64,000 nucleotides of DNA from Candidatus Sulfotelmatobacter sp. (GCA_035504415.1 DATJRY010000005.1:62001-126000), one strand, 5' to 3'; shown: positions 48,839 to 58,768, counted from the first letter of the stretch. Notes: generated from the sequence alone by a model not told the origin. A program made the numbers and translations.

Positions 48839-50962
48839 GTGCCCGTGCGTCGTCTCGCCCTCGCGATCGCGGCCCTGATGGCCGCGACGCCGCTGCTTGC
48901 CGCCGGTGCGCGGCTGACCTATCCGCCCGCCCCGCGCGGCACCGTCACCGACACGTACTTCGGAACCGTCGTCGCCGACCCGTACCGCTGGCTCGAGGAC
49001 GTCGACTCGCCGCAGACGACGGCCTGGGTGCGGGCGGAAGGCGCGCTGACCCGTTCGTATCTCGATGCGATCCCGCAACGCGATGCGATCAAGGCGAAGT
49101 ACCGCACGCTGCTCGACTACGATCGGCTCTCGGCGCCGTTCCGCGAGGGCACGCACTGGTTCTACTTCCACAACAGCGGACTGCAGAACCAGGCCGTGCT
49201 CTACATCCGCGACAGCGAGGCCGGCCCGGCGCGCGTCTTCCTCGACCCCAACACGCTGGCCGCCGACGGCACCGTCGCGCTGGCCGGTCAAGAGTTCACC
49301 CGCGACGGCAAGTACATGGCCTACTCGACGCAGGCCTCGGGCTCCGACTGGCAGACCTGGCACGTGCGCGACGTCGCGACCGACCGCGACTTGCCCGACA
49401 CGATCCAGTGGAGCAAGTTCTCCGACGCGACCTGGGTCGGCGACGCGGGCTTCTACTACAGCGCGTACGACCCGCCGACCGCCGCCAACGCGACGCTCTC
49501 GGCGCTGGGCGTGCAAAAGGTCTTCTTCCACCGCTTGGGGACGCCGCAGTCGGCCGACGCGCTCGTCTACGCCTCGAGCGCGCATCCCGACGAGTTCGTC
49601 GGCGTCGGTTCGACCGAGGACGAACGCTACGTCTTCCTGCAGCGCTCGAAAGGCGACGGCACCTCGCTGCAGTGGAAGCGCGCGGGCGAGCCCGATACCG
49701 CCTTCAAGACCATCTTCGCGCTCGATCCGACCGTCTCGTACAACGTGATCGGCGACGACGGCAACCGAATCTACATTCAGACCAACGCCGGCGCGCCACG
49801 CTGGCGGCTGTGCTGGCTGGACGTCACCGATCCGGCGCACACGCTGCACGACATCGCCCCGCAGGCCGCCGACAAGCTCGAGAACGTCTCGCTGATCGGC
49901 AACCGCTTCTACCTCGAGTACCTGCACGACGCGCATTCCGCCGTGCGGATCGTCGGCCTGGACGGCAGCGATCTCGGCGCGATCGACCTGCCGGGGATCG
50001 GCAGCGGCGGCTTGCCGACCGGCAAGCGCGGCGATCGCATCGCCTACTACACCTTCACCTCGTTCACGTTCCCGACCACCGTCTACCGCTTCGACACCGC
50101 GACCGCGACCAGCACGGTCGCGGTGCAGCCCAAGATCGCCTTCGACAGCGCGCAGTACGTGACCGAGCAGATGTTCGCGACCTCGAAGGACGGCACGCGG
50201 GTGCCGGTCTTCGTCGTGCACCGCAAGGGGATGCCGCTCGACGGCACGACGCCGACGATCCTGTACGGCTACGGCGGCTTCGACATCTCGATCACGCCGT
50301 ATTTCGCCTCCAGCGTCGCCATGTGGCTGCAGATGGGCGGGGCATACGCGGTCGCGACGCTGCGTGGCGGCGGCGAGTACGGCGAGGACTGGCACCACGC
50401 CGGCTGGCGCGGCAACAAGCAGCACGTCTTCGACGACTTCATCGCCGCCGCGCAGATGCTGATCGACCGCAAGATCACCTCGACGCCGCGCCTGGCCATC
50501 AACGGCGGCTCGAACGGCGGTCTGCTGGTCGGGGCGTGCCTGACGCAGCGGCCGGACCTGTTCGGCGCGGCGATCCCCGAAGTCGGCGTGCTCGACATGC
50601 TGCGCTATCAGCGGTTCACCGTCGGCAAGGCGTGGATCCCCGAGTACGGCGACGCGACCGCGTCGGCCGACGCCTTCAAGTGGCTCTACGCGTACTCGCC
50701 CGATCACAACGTGCACGTCGGGACGCACTATCCGCCGACGCTGGTGATGACCTCGGATCACGACGACCGCGTCTATCCGGCGCACTCGTTCAAGTTCGCG
50801 GCCGCGCTGCAGTACGCGCAAGGCGGCGACGCGCCGATCTTGCTGCGCGTCGAGTCGAAAGCCGGCCACGGCGCCGGCCGCCCGACGGACAAGATCATCG
50901 ACGAACTCGCCGACCGCTACGCGTTCCTGGTCAAGAACCTGGCCTTCGTTCCGACCCTGTAG
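48839..50962 (+). CDS. Prolyl oligopeptidase (S9A)
   Basis: A 707-residue serine peptidase with a signal peptide (LALAIAALMAATPLLAAG, residues about 6-23), so it is probably periplasmic. The beta-propeller begins YFGTVVADPYRWLEDVDSPQ. The catalytic domain has the oxyanion GYGGFDISITP, nucleophile Ser558 in NGGSNGGLLVGAC, Asp in TSDHDDRVYP (about 640) and His677 in ESKAGHGAGRPT. It cleaves short peptides after proline. The GTG at 48839 lies 8 bp after the regulator's stop; GTG at 48845 is an alternative. Confidence 0.95.
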   Translation: MPVRRLALAIAALMAATPLLAAGARLTYPPAPRGTVTDTYFGTVVADPYRWLEDVDSPQTTAWVRAEGALTRSYLDAIPQRDAIKAKYRTLLDYDRLSAPFREGTHWFYFHNSGLQNQAVLYIRDSEAGPARVFLDPNTLAADGTVALAGQEFTRDGKYMAYSTQASGSDWQTWHVRDVATDRDLPDTIQWSKFSDATWVGDAGFYYSAYDPPTAANATLSALGVQKVFFHRLGTPQSADALVYASSAHPDEFVGVGSTEDERYVFLQRSKGDGTSLQWKRAGEPDTAFKTIFALDPTVSYNVIGDDGNRIYIQTNAGAPRWRLCWLDVTDPAHTLHDIAPQAADKLENVSLIGNRFYLEYLHDAHSAVRIVGLDGSDLGAIDLPGIGSGGLPTGKRGDRIAYYTFTSFTFPTTVYRFDTATATSTVAVQPKIAFDSAQYVTEQMFATSKDGTRVPVFVVHRKGMPLDGTTPTILYGYGGFDISITPYFASSVAMWLQMGGAYAVATLRGGGEYGEDWHHAGWRGNKQHVFDDFIAAAQMLIDRKITSTPRLAINGGSNGGLLVGACLTQRPDLFGAAIPEVGVLDMLRYQRFTVGKAWIPEYGDATASADAFKWLYAYSPDHNVHVGTHYPPTLVMTSDHDDRVYPAHSFKFAAALQYAQGGDAPILLRVESKAGHGAGRPTDKIIDELADRYAFLVKNLAFVPTL

Positions 50963-50970
50963 CGGGTTCG

Positions 50971-51507
50971 TCAGTTCGCGATCGCGAGGACCTGCGCGCC
51001 GGGCAGCTGCGCCAGCAGCGCGCCCGGCAACAGCAGTTTCGAGCGGCGCACGCCGCTGCCGATGACGACGTCGCCCGCGGCGGTCACGCGCTCGTCGATC
51101 AGCAGCGGCCAATCGGCGGAGAGCCCGAGCGGCGTGATGCCGCCGTACTCCATCCCGGTCGCTTCGACCGCGGCGTCCATCGCCGCGAACGAGAGCTTGC
51201 TCGCGCCGAGCGTCTTCTTCACCACCCCGTTGACGTCGGCGCGGGTGGTCGCCAGGATCACGCAGGCGGCAAACCACGCGCGGCCTTCGCGCCGCGCCGC
51301 CAGCACCACGCAGTTCGCCGACTGGTCCAGCCGCACGGCGTAACGCTCGCAGAACGCGGCCGTATCGGCCAGCGCGGGGTCGATCTCGGCAAGCGCGATC
51401 TGCGCGCGCTGCGCCGACGCGAGCCCGTCGAGCGCCGCGCGGACCGGTGCCGCGAGCAGCTCGGGCGCTTCGCTCGCCGGTCGGGCGTCCAGGGTGCCGA
51501 GCCGGAT
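50971..51507 (-). CDS. YbaK/EbsC-type aminoacyl-tRNA deacylase, non-canonical start
   Basis: About 178 residues. QSANCVVLAARREGRAWFAA, VKKTLGASKLSFAAMDAAVE, TGMEYGGITPLGLSADWPLL and VIGSGVRRSKLLLPG are characteristic of the editing-domain family that hydrolyses mischarged tRNA. The first in-frame GTG (51336) would remove the first 57 residues, yet the upstream sequence (IRLGTLDARPASEAPELLAA, EIDPALADTAAFCERY) clearly belongs to the protein. The frame there has no ATG, GTG or TTG; ATC at 51507, one base after the previous gene's TAG, fits the family N-terminus best, and CTG at 51492 is the other option. Confidence 0.8.
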   Translation of the reverse strand: MRLGTLDARPASEAPELLAAPVRAALDGLASAQRAQIALAEIDPALADTAAFCERYAVRLDQSANCVVLAARREGRAWFAACVILATTRADVNGVVKKTLGASKLSFAAMDAAVEATGMEYGGITPLGLSADWPLLIDERVTAAGDVVIGSGVRRSKLLLPGALLAQLPGAQVLAIAN

Positions 51508-51508
51508 G

Positions 51509-52060
51509 CTAGACGGTCTCGAGCTCGGCGGTGTCGTGCTGCGCGTCGAACGCGACGCGCTTCGATTGCGCGGCCGCGTCGGCCAGCGTCGGGACGCTCG
51601 CCGGCGCCACGCTGGCGGCCTTCGCGTTCACCAGCGCTTCGAGGCCCTTCTTCACCGAGCCCAGCGCGGTGGAGAGCCGCGCGTCGAGATCGGCCAGCAC
51701 CTGCGCCGCGTAGGCGTCCGCGCCGTCGCGCACGCGCGCGGCCTTCTGTTCCGCTTCGCGCAGGACCGTCTCGGCGGTGATTCGCGCACGCTTGGCGATC
51801 TCGTGATCGTCGACCAGCTGCGTCTGCGCGCTCGACGCCTCCTCGACGATCGCCTGCGCCTTCTCTTGCGCGTCGCGCACGAGCTTCTCGCCGCTGCGGG
51901 CGATCGTGCGCGCGCGCCCGACCTCTTCGGGCAGCGAGGCGCGCAGCTTCTCGATCAGCTCGAGCAGTTTCTCCTCGCTCACCACGCGGTAGCCCAGCGG
52001 CAGGATCTGGCCTTGTTTGATGGACGCTTCGAGCTTGTCGATGACGCGATAGACGGACAT
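51509..52060 (-). CDS. Coiled-coil protein of the coaD neighbourhood (DivIVA/ATPase-like)
   Basis: 183 residues. MSVYRVIDKLEASIKQGQIL and EEKLLELIEKLRASLPEEVG, then long helices RTIARSGEKLVRDAQEKAQA-IVEEAS, give a mostly coiled-coil protein with an Ala-rich tail. An orthologous family beginning with the same M-Y-x-V-I-D-x-LE opening occurs next to coaD and rsmD in many Firmicutes, often annotated only as ATPase or DivIVA-like; no nucleotide motif is seen here. It lies 83 bp below coaD. The role is unknown, perhaps division or envelope scaffolding. Confidence 0.78.
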   Translation of the reverse strand: MSVYRVIDKLEASIKQGQILPLGYRVVSEEKLLELIEKLRASLPEEVGRARTIARSGEKLVRDAQEKAQAIVEEASSAQTQLVDDHEIAKRARITAETVLREAEQKAARVRDGADAYAAQVLADLDARLSTALGSVKKGLEALVNAKAASVAPASVPTLADAAAQSKRVAFDAQHDTAELETV

Positions 52061-52142
52061 TGTTACGGGACCTCCTCGGAGCTTGCGACGAGGGCGGCTC
52101 GGGCGAAGCCCGAACGCGACGGGTTGCGCAACGCGTAACCCA

Positions 52143-52661
52143 CTAGCGGGCGGTCTGGCGTTTGGCTTGCATCAAGCGCAGAACGGAGGGCGGGACGAAC
52201 TCGGTGACGTCGCCGCCGAGGTTGTAGACCTCTTTGACGAGCGTCGAGCTGACGAACGACCAGCGCGGATCGCTGGGCAGGAAACAGGTGTCGACGCCGG
52301 ACAGCGAGCGGTTCATCAGCGCGGTCGACATCTCGCTCTCGAAATCCGAGACGACACGCAGCCCCTTGACGATGACGTTCGCGCCCAGCGAGCGGACGAA
52401 GTCGGCCAACAGGCCGCGAAAGTGGGCCACCTCGACGTTGGGGACGTGGGCGATCGCCTCGCGGATCATCTGCTCGCGCTCGTCGAGGGTGAACAGCGGC
52501 TCGCGCTTCTGCGGGTTGACGACCACCGCGACCAGCACGCGATCGAAGATCTGCGCCGCGCGCTCGATGACGTCGAGGTGCCCGACGGTCAGCGGGTCGA
52601 ACGAGCCCGGATACACCGCCGCATGGCCGTTAGCCGGAACGCCGGGGCTGCGTCCGTTCAC
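52143..52661 (-). CDS. coaD: Phosphopantetheine adenylyltransferase CoaD
   Basis: A 172-residue nucleotidyltransferase for the fourth step of coenzyme A synthesis. AVYPGSFDPLTVGHLDVIER (residues 15-34) contains the T/HxGH nucleotide motif (TVGH, 25-28). LGANVIVKGLRVVSDFESEM and the ISST-like SFVSSTLVKEVYNLGGD complete the site. It overlaps rsmD by 4 bp; rsmD-coaD is a widely conserved pair. Confidence 0.96.
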   Translation of the reverse strand: MNGRSPGVPANGHAAVYPGSFDPLTVGHLDVIERAAQIFDRVLVAVVVNPQKREPLFTLDEREQMIREAIAHVPNVEVAHFRGLLADFVRSLGANVIVKGLRVVSDFESEMSTALMNRSLSGVDTCFLPSDPRWSFVSSTLVKEVYNLGGDVTEFVPPSVLRLMQAKRQTAR

Positions 52662-53215
52662 GCCGCCACCTGCGGCCGCAAGAAGCTCAGGGCGACCTCA
52701 CCGTACCGTTCGCCGCGCTCGACGCGCATGGCCGGGTCGACCGGCGCGGCACCACGTGCCGTGTGCTCGTAGACGACCGTCGTGTCCGGATCGATCGCGC
52801 CGCGTCGCCGCAGCGTGGCGAAGACGGCGGCCGGATACGGCTGCGCATAGGGCGGGTCGGCGAACACGAGATCGAACCGTCCTTCCACGACCTGCGCGGC
52901 ACGTTCGGCCGGCACGGCGATCACCGCCACCTGCTCGGCGACGCCCAACCGCAGCGCGTTGGCGCGCAGCGCATCGGCGGTCGGACGGTGGCGCTCGACG
53001 AATGTGACGTGGCTCGCACCACGCGAGAGCGACTCGAACCCCAGCGCGCCGCTCCCGGCGAACAAATCCAAGACGCGTGCCCGTTCGACCCGGGTCGAGA
53101 GGATCGAGAACAGCGCTTCCTTGACGCGGGCGGGGGTTGGTCGGACCTCGCGGCCGGCCGGTGTGGTCACGCGGCGGCTGCGCAGGGTTCCCCCGGTAAT
53201 CGTGAGCGTCCCCAT
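52658..53215 (-). CDS. rsmD: 16S rRNA (guanine-966-N2)-methyltransferase RsmD
   Basis: 185 residues. ITGGTLRSRRVTTPAGREVR-PTPARVKEALFSIL is the RsmD N-terminus, DLFAGSGALGFESLSRGASH (50-69) the SAM-binding loop, and FADPPYAQPYP the DPPY catalytic motif for N2 methylation. ATG at 53215 chosen from the family start. Between it and the HAD gene are 5 bp. Confidence 0.95.
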   Translation of the reverse strand: MGTLTITGGTLRSRRVTTPAGREVRPTPARVKEALFSILSTRVERARVLDLFAGSGALGFESLSRGASHVTFVERHRPTADALRANALRLGVAEQVAVIAVPAERAAQVVEGRFDLVFADPPYAQPYPAAVFATLRRRGAIDPDTTVVYEHTARGAAPVDPAMRVERGERYGEVALSFLRPQVAA

Positions 53216-53220
53216 AGATT

Positions 53221-53934
53221 CTATGGGGCGAACGTGTTCTCGATCAGCGCCTGCAGCTCCCGCAACGTCGTAACCCGTACGGTCGGTCTGGGGACGTCCT
53301 GTGGATAACTCGCGCCGTGCTCGTCCAGCCAGATCGCACGCAGGCCGGCCGCCAGCGCGCCGCCGACGTCGGCCTGCGGGTTGTCGCCGACATACCAGCA
53401 GCGCTCGCGCTCCATCCCCAGCTCGTCGGTCAGCGCCGCGAAGGCGCCCGGCGCCGGCTTCGCGACGCCGAGCAGGTCGCTGACCAGCACGCTGGTGCCG
53501 ACGACGCTCTCGCCGAGCGCGCGGGCGATCTTCTTCTCTTGCAGCGGCGACCAGCCGTTGGTGAGAATCGCGTGCGGTACGCCGCGCGCGCGCAGCGCCG
53601 TCAACAGCTCGCGCGCGCCGGCCAGCGGCCGCACCAACTGGTCGACCAGCGCGAAACAGTGGGCCTGCCAACGTTCGGCGCGCAGCGGCAGCACGCCGAG
53701 CGCGGCCGAGAACCGCGCCAGCATCGCATCCAGCGTGATGCGCTCGCTGCGAAACAGCTCGAGCAGCTCGTCGAGCCGCGCTTGCCAGCCCGGATCGTCG
53801 GGATCGATCGGCACGCCCGCTTCAACCGCCAGCTCGTAGAAGGCCCGGCGCTCGAGACCCTGATCGCTGCCCAGCGTGTGATCGAAGTCGAAGCCCAGCG
53901 CGAAGGGCCGGGGCAAGAGTGCGTCGTCGCTCAC
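53221..53934 (-). CDS. HAD-superfamily hydrolase (subfamily IA)
   Basis: 237 residues from GTG 53934. Motif I ALGFDFDHTLGSD, motif II HAILTNGWSPLQEKKI, motif III Lys in LLGVAKPAPGAFAALTDELG and motif IV CWYVGDNPQADVGGALAAGL are all present, with a helical C1 cap between I and II. It is a phosphatase of unknown substrate. GTGA overlap with recG upstream. Confidence 0.88.
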   Translation of the reverse strand: MSDDALLPRPFALGFDFDHTLGSDQGLERRAFYELAVEAGVPIDPDDPGWQARLDELLELFRSERITLDAMLARFSAALGVLPLRAERWQAHCFALVDQLVRPLAGARELLTALRARGVPHAILTNGWSPLQEKKIARALGESVVGTSVLVSDLLGVAKPAPGAFAALTDELGMERERCWYVGDNPQADVGGALAAGLRAIWLDEHGASYPQDVPRPTVRVTTLRELQALIENTFAP

Positions 53935-55976
53935 GCCGTCACCAACACGGCGCGGGCCGAGGTGTTGGCGTCGACGAGGGCCAGCAAGCCCGCGTGGTCG
54001 GGATCCGCCAGCGCCGGATCGCGCGCCACGATCTCGTCGGCGGCGGCCTTGGCTTTCATGTAGAGCCCGAAGTCGTCGACGATGCTGCCGATCGTCCCCA
54101 TCTCGCCGGCCTGCGCGGTACCGGCCAGCTCCCCGGCGTTGCGCAGCCGCAGATCGGCCTCGGCGATCGCGAAACCGTCGTTCGTCTCTTCCAGCACGTG
54201 CAGCCGCTCGACCTCGAGCGCGTCGGTCGGCGCGATCAGCAGGCAGAACGACTCGGCGACGCCGCGGCCGACGCGGCCGCGCAGCTGGTGCAGCTGCGCG
54301 AGGCCGTAGCGCTGCGCGTCGAGCACGACCATCACCGAGGCGTTGGGAACGTCGACGCCGACCTCGACGACGGTGGTCGCCACCAGCACGTCCGACTCGT
54401 GGCGCTTGAAGCGGTCCATGACGGCGTCCTTCTCGCGCGGCGGCAGCTTGCCGTGCAGCACGTCGACCCGCAGGTCCGGAAAGACGCGCGTGCGCAGCGC
54501 TTCGGCCTCGGCCAGCGCGCTGGTCAACGCGCTCTCGGTCGCGTCGATGGCCGGCGCGACGACGTACGCCTGGCGGCCGAGCTCGACGTTCTTGCGCACG
54601 AACTCGTAGACCATCGTCTTGCGCGGCGCACCGATGACGAAGGTGCGCACCGGCGTGCGTCCCGGCGGCAGCTCGTCGATGATCGAGACGTCCATGTCGG
54701 CGAACTTCGTCTGCGCCAGCGTGCGCGGGATCGGCGTCGCCGTCATCGCCAGCGTGTGCGGCGCGCCGCTCTTGGCGCGCAGCGCGGCCCGCTGGCGCAC
54801 GCCGAAGCGGTGCTGCTCGTCGATCACCACCAGGCCGAGATCGGCGAAGCTCACGCTCTCGGTCAGCAGCGCGTGCGTGCCGACGGCCAAGCCCGCCGCG
54901 CCGGAAGCGATGCGCTCCTCGGCGCGCCGGCGCTCGCGCGCGCCCATCGAGCCGAACACCGCTTCGACCCCGATCCCGAACGGCAGCAGCATCGGTGCCA
55001 GCTTGGCGGCGTGCTGTGCGGCCAGGATCTCGGTCGGCGCCATCAGCGCCGACTGCGCGCCGCTGCGGTGCGCCAACACGATCGCGGCGGCGGCGACCAG
55101 CGTCTTGCCGCTGCCGACGTCGCCTTGCAAGAGCCGGTTCATCGGCGCGGTGCGGCCCATGTCGGTCCAAATGCGTTCGATGACGCGCGCCTGCGCGCCG
55201 GTCGGCGCGAACGGCAGCTGCGCGACGAACGCGTCCCAGAAGCCGTCGGGCATCTCGCAGACGCGCGCGCCGCCCTCGGCTTCACGGCGCGCGCGCTTGA
55301 GCGCGGCCGCCAGCGCGATGGCGAAGAACTCGTCGAACACGATGCGCTCACGCGCCGGTCCGAGCGCGTCGAGGTCGCGCGGCGCATGGACGGTGCGCCA
55401 CGCTTGCGCCAGCGGCGGGAATCCGAACTGCCGCACCAGCGCCGCCGGCAGCGCGTCGACGTGCTGCGCGATCAGCCGCTCGAGGTTCTTGCCGATCAGG
55501 GTGCGGATCTGACGGTCGGGCAGCTCCTTGGTCGCCGGATAGACGGGGACGATCTCGCCGACGTAGCGCTCGCCCTCGCGCAGCACGCGATGGCTGGTCA
55601 CGTTCAGCTCGGGCAGCAGCTTCGTGCGCGCGACGCGGCCCGCGACGAACAGCCGCTCGCCGACGGTGAACTTGCCGAACAGATGGCGGCGGCCGAACCA
55701 CTTCGCCTGCACGACCCCGGTCTCGTCGGCGAGGTCGACGGTGACGAGCGGGAAGCGTCCCTGGCGCTCCTTCACCCGCGCGGCGCGACCGACGACGATC
55801 GCCTCGCCTTCGGGCAGGTTCGCGATCGGTTGCGGCTCGCGCCAATCACGATAGGCGCGCGGGATGTAGGCCAGCAGGTCGTCGGGCGTGCGGACGCCGA
55901 CCTCGGCGAACTTCGCCGCGGTCTCCGGGCCGATCCCCGCCAGCCCTACGAGTCCGCCGGCCGGGCGCGTCGCGAT
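53931..55976 (-). CDS. recG: ATP-dependent DNA helicase RecG, non-canonical start
   Basis: About 681 residues, the normal RecG length, if started at ATC 55976. The wedge domain begins LAGIGPETAAKFAEVGVRTP. The helicase has Walker A LLQGDVGSGKTLVAAAAIVL, motif II VVIDEQHRFG, motif III AMTATPIPRTLAQT and motif VI QLRGRVGRGVAESFCLL. The protein remodels stalled forks and R-loops. No ATG, GTG or TTG exists in this frame near the N-terminus; ATC is preceded by GAGGTGGGGA about 8-11 bp upstream, inside the 3' end of hisIE. A CTG at LAGIGPE would be an alternative. Confidence 0.92.
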   Translation of the reverse strand: MATRPAGGLVGLAGIGPETAAKFAEVGVRTPDDLLAYIPRAYRDWREPQPIANLPEGEAIVVGRAARVKERQGRFPLVTVDLADETGVVQAKWFGRRHLFGKFTVGERLFVAGRVARTKLLPELNVTSHRVLREGERYVGEIVPVYPATKELPDRQIRTLIGKNLERLIAQHVDALPAALVRQFGFPPLAQAWRTVHAPRDLDALGPARERIVFDEFFAIALAAALKRARREAEGGARVCEMPDGFWDAFVAQLPFAPTGAQARVIERIWTDMGRTAPMNRLLQGDVGSGKTLVAAAAIVLAHRSGAQSALMAPTEILAAQHAAKLAPMLLPFGIGVEAVFGSMGARERRRAEERIASGAAGLAVGTHALLTESVSFADLGLVVIDEQHRFGVRQRAALRAKSGAPHTLAMTATPIPRTLAQTKFADMDVSIIDELPPGRTPVRTFVIGAPRKTMVYEFVRKNVELGRQAYVVAPAIDATESALTSALAEAEALRTRVFPDLRVDVLHGKLPPREKDAVMDRFKRHESDVLVATTVVEVGVDVPNASVMVVLDAQRYGLAQLHQLRGRVGRGVAESFCLLIAPTDALEVERLHVLEETNDGFAIAEADLRLRNAGELAGTAQAGEMGTIGSIVDDFGLYMKAKAAADEIVARDPALADPDHAGLLALVDANTSARAVLVTA

Positions 55977-56593
55977 AGTTCCGTCCCCACCTCGTCGAGC
56001 GCGACGCCGCGCTCGGCGAGCAGCACCAGCGTGTGATAGAGCAGGTCCGCCGTCTCCCACACGAGCTCGCCGCGATCGTCGTTCTTGGCGGCGATGACGA
56101 CCTCGGTCGCCTCTTCGCCGATCTTCTTGCCGATGCGGTCGACGCCGCCGGCGAACAGCTTGGCGGTGTACGAGCCGGGCGGGGGGTTCGCTTTGCGCGC
56201 CGCGATCGTGCGCGCCAGGTTGGCCAGCGCGCCGGCGAAGGCCGCGCCGTCCGGCGCGTCGCCGGCGCCGGGCAGCGGCACCGTCGTCGCGAAGCACGAG
56301 GGCGCGCCGGTGTGGCACGCCGGCCCGGCCGGCACGACGCGGTAGAGCAGCGCGTCGGCGTCGCAGTCGACCGAGATCGAGACGACGCGCTGCGTGTTGC
56401 CCGAGCTCTCTCCCTTGTTCCACAGCGCTCGGCGCGAGCGGCTCCACAGCCACGTCGAGCCGGTCGCGATCGTTCGTTCGAGCGCTTCGCGGTTGGCGTA
56501 CGCCAGCGTCAGCACCGCGCCCGTACTCGCGTCGGCGATCACGACCGGCACCAGACCGTCGGCGCCCCACGCGATCTCGGGCAGCGCGCTCAT
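55946..56593 (-). CDS. hisI: Bifunctional phosphoribosyl-AMP cyclohydrolase / phosphoribosyl-ATP pyrophosphatase HisIE
   Basis: 215 residues, steps 2 and 3 of histidine synthesis. The HisI half (1-110) has [48 protein letters not shown] and [10 protein letters not shown], with the zinc ligands Cys and His. The HisE half (about 125-215) has [31 protein letters not shown] and [20 protein letters not shown]. It overlaps hisF by 4 bp and contains the predicted recG start. Confidence 0.95.
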   Translation of the reverse strand: MSALPEIAWGADGLVPVVIADASTGAVLTLAYANREALERTIATGSTWLWSRSRRALWNKGESSGNTQRVVSISVDCDADALLYRVVPAGPACHTGAPSCFATTVPLPGAGDAPDGAAFAGALANLARTIAARKANPPPGSYTAKLFAGGVDRIGKKIGEEATEVVIAAKNDDRGELVWETADLLYHTLVLLAERGVALDEVGTELSRRARPADS

Positions 56594-57372
56594 CGCACCC
56601 CGACCGGTTCGCGGCGCACGACGATCTCGGCGTCGGCCAACGCGTCCTTGAGCGTCGCGATCTCGAGCTCGGCATAGTGGAAGAGCGAGGCCGCCAGCGC
56701 GGCGTCGGCGTCGGCCTGGACGAAGACGTCGACGAAGTCGCGAGTCGCGCCGGCGCCGCCCGACGCGATGACGGGCAGATCGCAGGCGTCGCGGATCGCG
56801 CGCGTGAGCACCAGGTCGTAACCGTCGCGCGTCCCGTCGGCGTCGATCGAGGTCACCAGCAGCTCCCCCGCGCCCAGCCGCTCGCACTCGCGCGCCCACG
56901 CGACCGCGTCCAGACCGGTCGGCGTGCGGCCGCCGTCGACGACGACCTCGAAGCCCGACGGCACCCCCTCGCTGCGGCGCGCGTCGATCGCGACGACGAT
57001 GCACTGCGCGCCGAAACGCTCCGCGGCGGCGGTGACGAGGGCGGGATCGCGCACCGCGGCGGAGTTGATGCTGACCTTGTCGCAGCCGGCGCGCAGCAGC
57101 GCGTTGACGTCCGCCAGGGTGCGCACGCCGCCGCCGACCGCGAACGGGATGGTCAGCTCGTGCGCGACCGCGCGCACCACCGCCAGGGTCGCCTGCCGCC
57201 CTTCGACGGTCGCGGTGATGTCGAGGAAGACCAGCTCGTCGGCGCCTTCCTCTTCATAGCGGCGGGCCAAGGCGACCGGGTCGCCGGCGTCGCTGAGGTC
57301 GACGAACTTGACGCCCTTGACGACGCGGCCGTCCTTGATGTCCAGACAGGGGATGATGCGGCGGGCCAACAC
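56590..57372 (-). CDS. hisF: Imidazole glycerol phosphate synthase subunit HisF
   Basis: A 260-residue TIM barrel started at GTG 57372, because [20 protein letters not shown] is the family N-terminus. [60 protein letters not shown] and [20 protein letters not shown] with catalytic Asp are standard. It closes the imidazole ring using ammonia from HisH. Only hisF and hisIE of the pathway are here. Confidence 0.96.
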   Translation of the reverse strand: MLARRIIPCLDIKDGRVVKGVKFVDLSDAGDPVALARRYEEEGADELVFLDITATVEGRQATLAVVRAVAHELTIPFAVGGGVRTLADVNALLRAGCDKVSINSAAVRDPALVTAAAERFGAQCIVVAIDARRSEGVPSGFEVVVDGGRTPTGLDAVAWARECERLGAGELLVTSIDADGTRDGYDLVLTRAIRDACDLPVIASGGAGATRDFVDVFVQADADAALAASLFHYAELEIATLKDALADAEIVVRREPVGVR

Positions 57373-57388
57373 GACCTGCGCACCTTCG

Positions 57389-58768
57389 TCACTTCGGCGA
57401 AACGGCCCCACTCGGGAGCCCGATCGCGCTGAACGGCGTGGTCGCGTCCTCGTCGGCGGCGACGACCCGCAGCGCGGCGATCGCCAGATCGTCTTGGATC
57501 CCGCCGCTGAAGTCGTCGGCCGAGGCGACGAGCAGATCGCACAGCGCCTGCGGATCGGCCGGCCCGTCGCGCAGGATGGCGGCGATGCGCTCGTCGCCCA
57601 GCAACTCGCCGGCCGCGTCGCGCGCCTCGCTCAACCCGTCCGTCGCCAGCAGCACGACGTCGCCGATCTCCAGCCGCAAGGTGGCGGTGGTGAAGATCTC
57701 GTCGCGCCCCAAGCCGACGATCGGGCCGGTCGGCGCCAACGGCTCGACCGTGCTGCCCCGCCGCACGAAGGCCGTCCCGTGGCCGGCACTGGCGTAGCGC
57801 AGCGTCTGCGCGCGCGCGTCGAACGCGCCCAAGAACAGCACCACGAAGATGCCCGGGTCCTCGAACGTGTCGAGGAACAGCCGGTTGAAGCGGGTGACGA
57901 CGTCGGCCGGATCGTCGGCTTCGGCGGCGATCGCGCGCACGGCGTACTGCGCGAAGGCGGCCTGCCGCGCCGAGGTGATCCCCTTGCCGCTCACGTCGCC
58001 GATCAAGATCCAGCCCGCGTCGGGCCCGGCATGCCAGACGTCGAGCAGGTCGCCGCCGACCAGCGCCTCGCGCGTCGCGGAGGCGTAGGCGGCGCCCAGC
58101 TGCGTGCGCGGCAAGCGCCGCCCGGGAACGCGCAGCGTGCGCTGCAGCGCGTCGACCAGCGTGCGCTCGCGATCCAAGCGCTCCTGGACCGACGAGCGGG
58201 CCAGCGCGTACCAGAGCGCGACGATCGCGAACAGCGTGACGATGCCGTCGCTGATGGCGACGGTCGAGTTGATGCGATGCCGCATCGTCTGCTGGACGCC
58301 GGTGACGGCGGTCGCCAGCGCCTGCTCGACCGCGGCGACGTCCTCGACCAGCCGATCGGTGAGGACCTTGCCTTGCGCCTGACGCCGATACGCGTCCCCC
58401 GCGCCGGGATCGCGGGTCAGCGGGATCGCGACCTCGTTCTCCCACGTCTCGTGCGCGGCGCGCAGATCCTCGATCTTGGGGACCGCGACGGTGATGCCGT
58501 CGCGGGACAGGCGCTGCTCGAGGTCGACCGCTTGCCGGTCGAACTCGCCGCTGGGTTGCCCTTCGGCGGAGAGGAACTGCGGGTCGCGCGTCGCGACGTA
58601 GCCGCGCAGTCCCGTCTCCTCGCCGAGCTGCATCTGCACCAGGCCGTCGAGGTCGGTGCGCGCGTTGCTCAGCCGCGTCTGGGCGTTGGCGGCGGCGTCG
58701 AGCTGCCGGATGCCGATCAGCGGACCGGCGATCGTGGTCGCGACGAAGACCGCGATCAGCAGAACGAT
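57389..58768 (-). CDS. CHASE3-PP2C (SpoIIE/RsbU-type) phosphatase, start abuts tRNA-Cys
   Basis: About 459 residues if begun at the ATC at 58768. TM1 [20 protein letters not shown], then a CHASE3 sensor with [19 protein letters not shown]2 near residues 185-205 ([20 protein letters not shown]), then a PP2C/SpoIIE domain: [75 protein letters not shown] and a C-terminal [14 protein letters not shown]. Such proteins dephosphorylate anti-anti-sigma factors in stress signalling. The only canonical upstream start (GTG 58828) lies within tRNA-Cys; the first downstream ones delete TM1. The gap to hisF is 16 bp. Confidence 0.8.
   Translation of the reverse strand: MVLLIAVFVATTIAGPLIGIRQLDAAANAQTRLSNARTDLDGLVQMQLGEETGLRGYVATRDPQFLSAEGQPSGEFDRQAVDLEQRLSRDGITVAVPKIEDLRAAHETWENEVAIPLTRDPGAGDAYRRQAQGKVLTDRLVEDVAAVEQALATAVTGVQQTMRHRINSTVAISDGIVTLFAIVALWYALARSSVQERLDRERTLVDALQRTLRVPGRRLPRTQLGAAYASATREALVGGDLLDVWHAGPDAGWILIGDVSGKGITSARQAAFAQYAVRAIAAEADDPADVVTRFNRLFLDTFEDPGIFVVLFLGAFDARAQTLRYASAGHGTAFVRRGSTVEPLAPTGPIVGLGRDEIFTTATLRLEIGDVVLLATDGLSEARDAAGELLGDERIAAILRDGPADPQALCDLLVASADDFSGGIQDDLAIAALRVVAADEDATTPFSAIGLPSGAVSPK

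Noticed and set aside
48605-51277. 890-residue open frame on the minus strand
   Set aside because: Antisense shadow of the prolyl oligopeptidase gene; the product is Arg/Val/Asp-rich low-complexity sequence with no domain.
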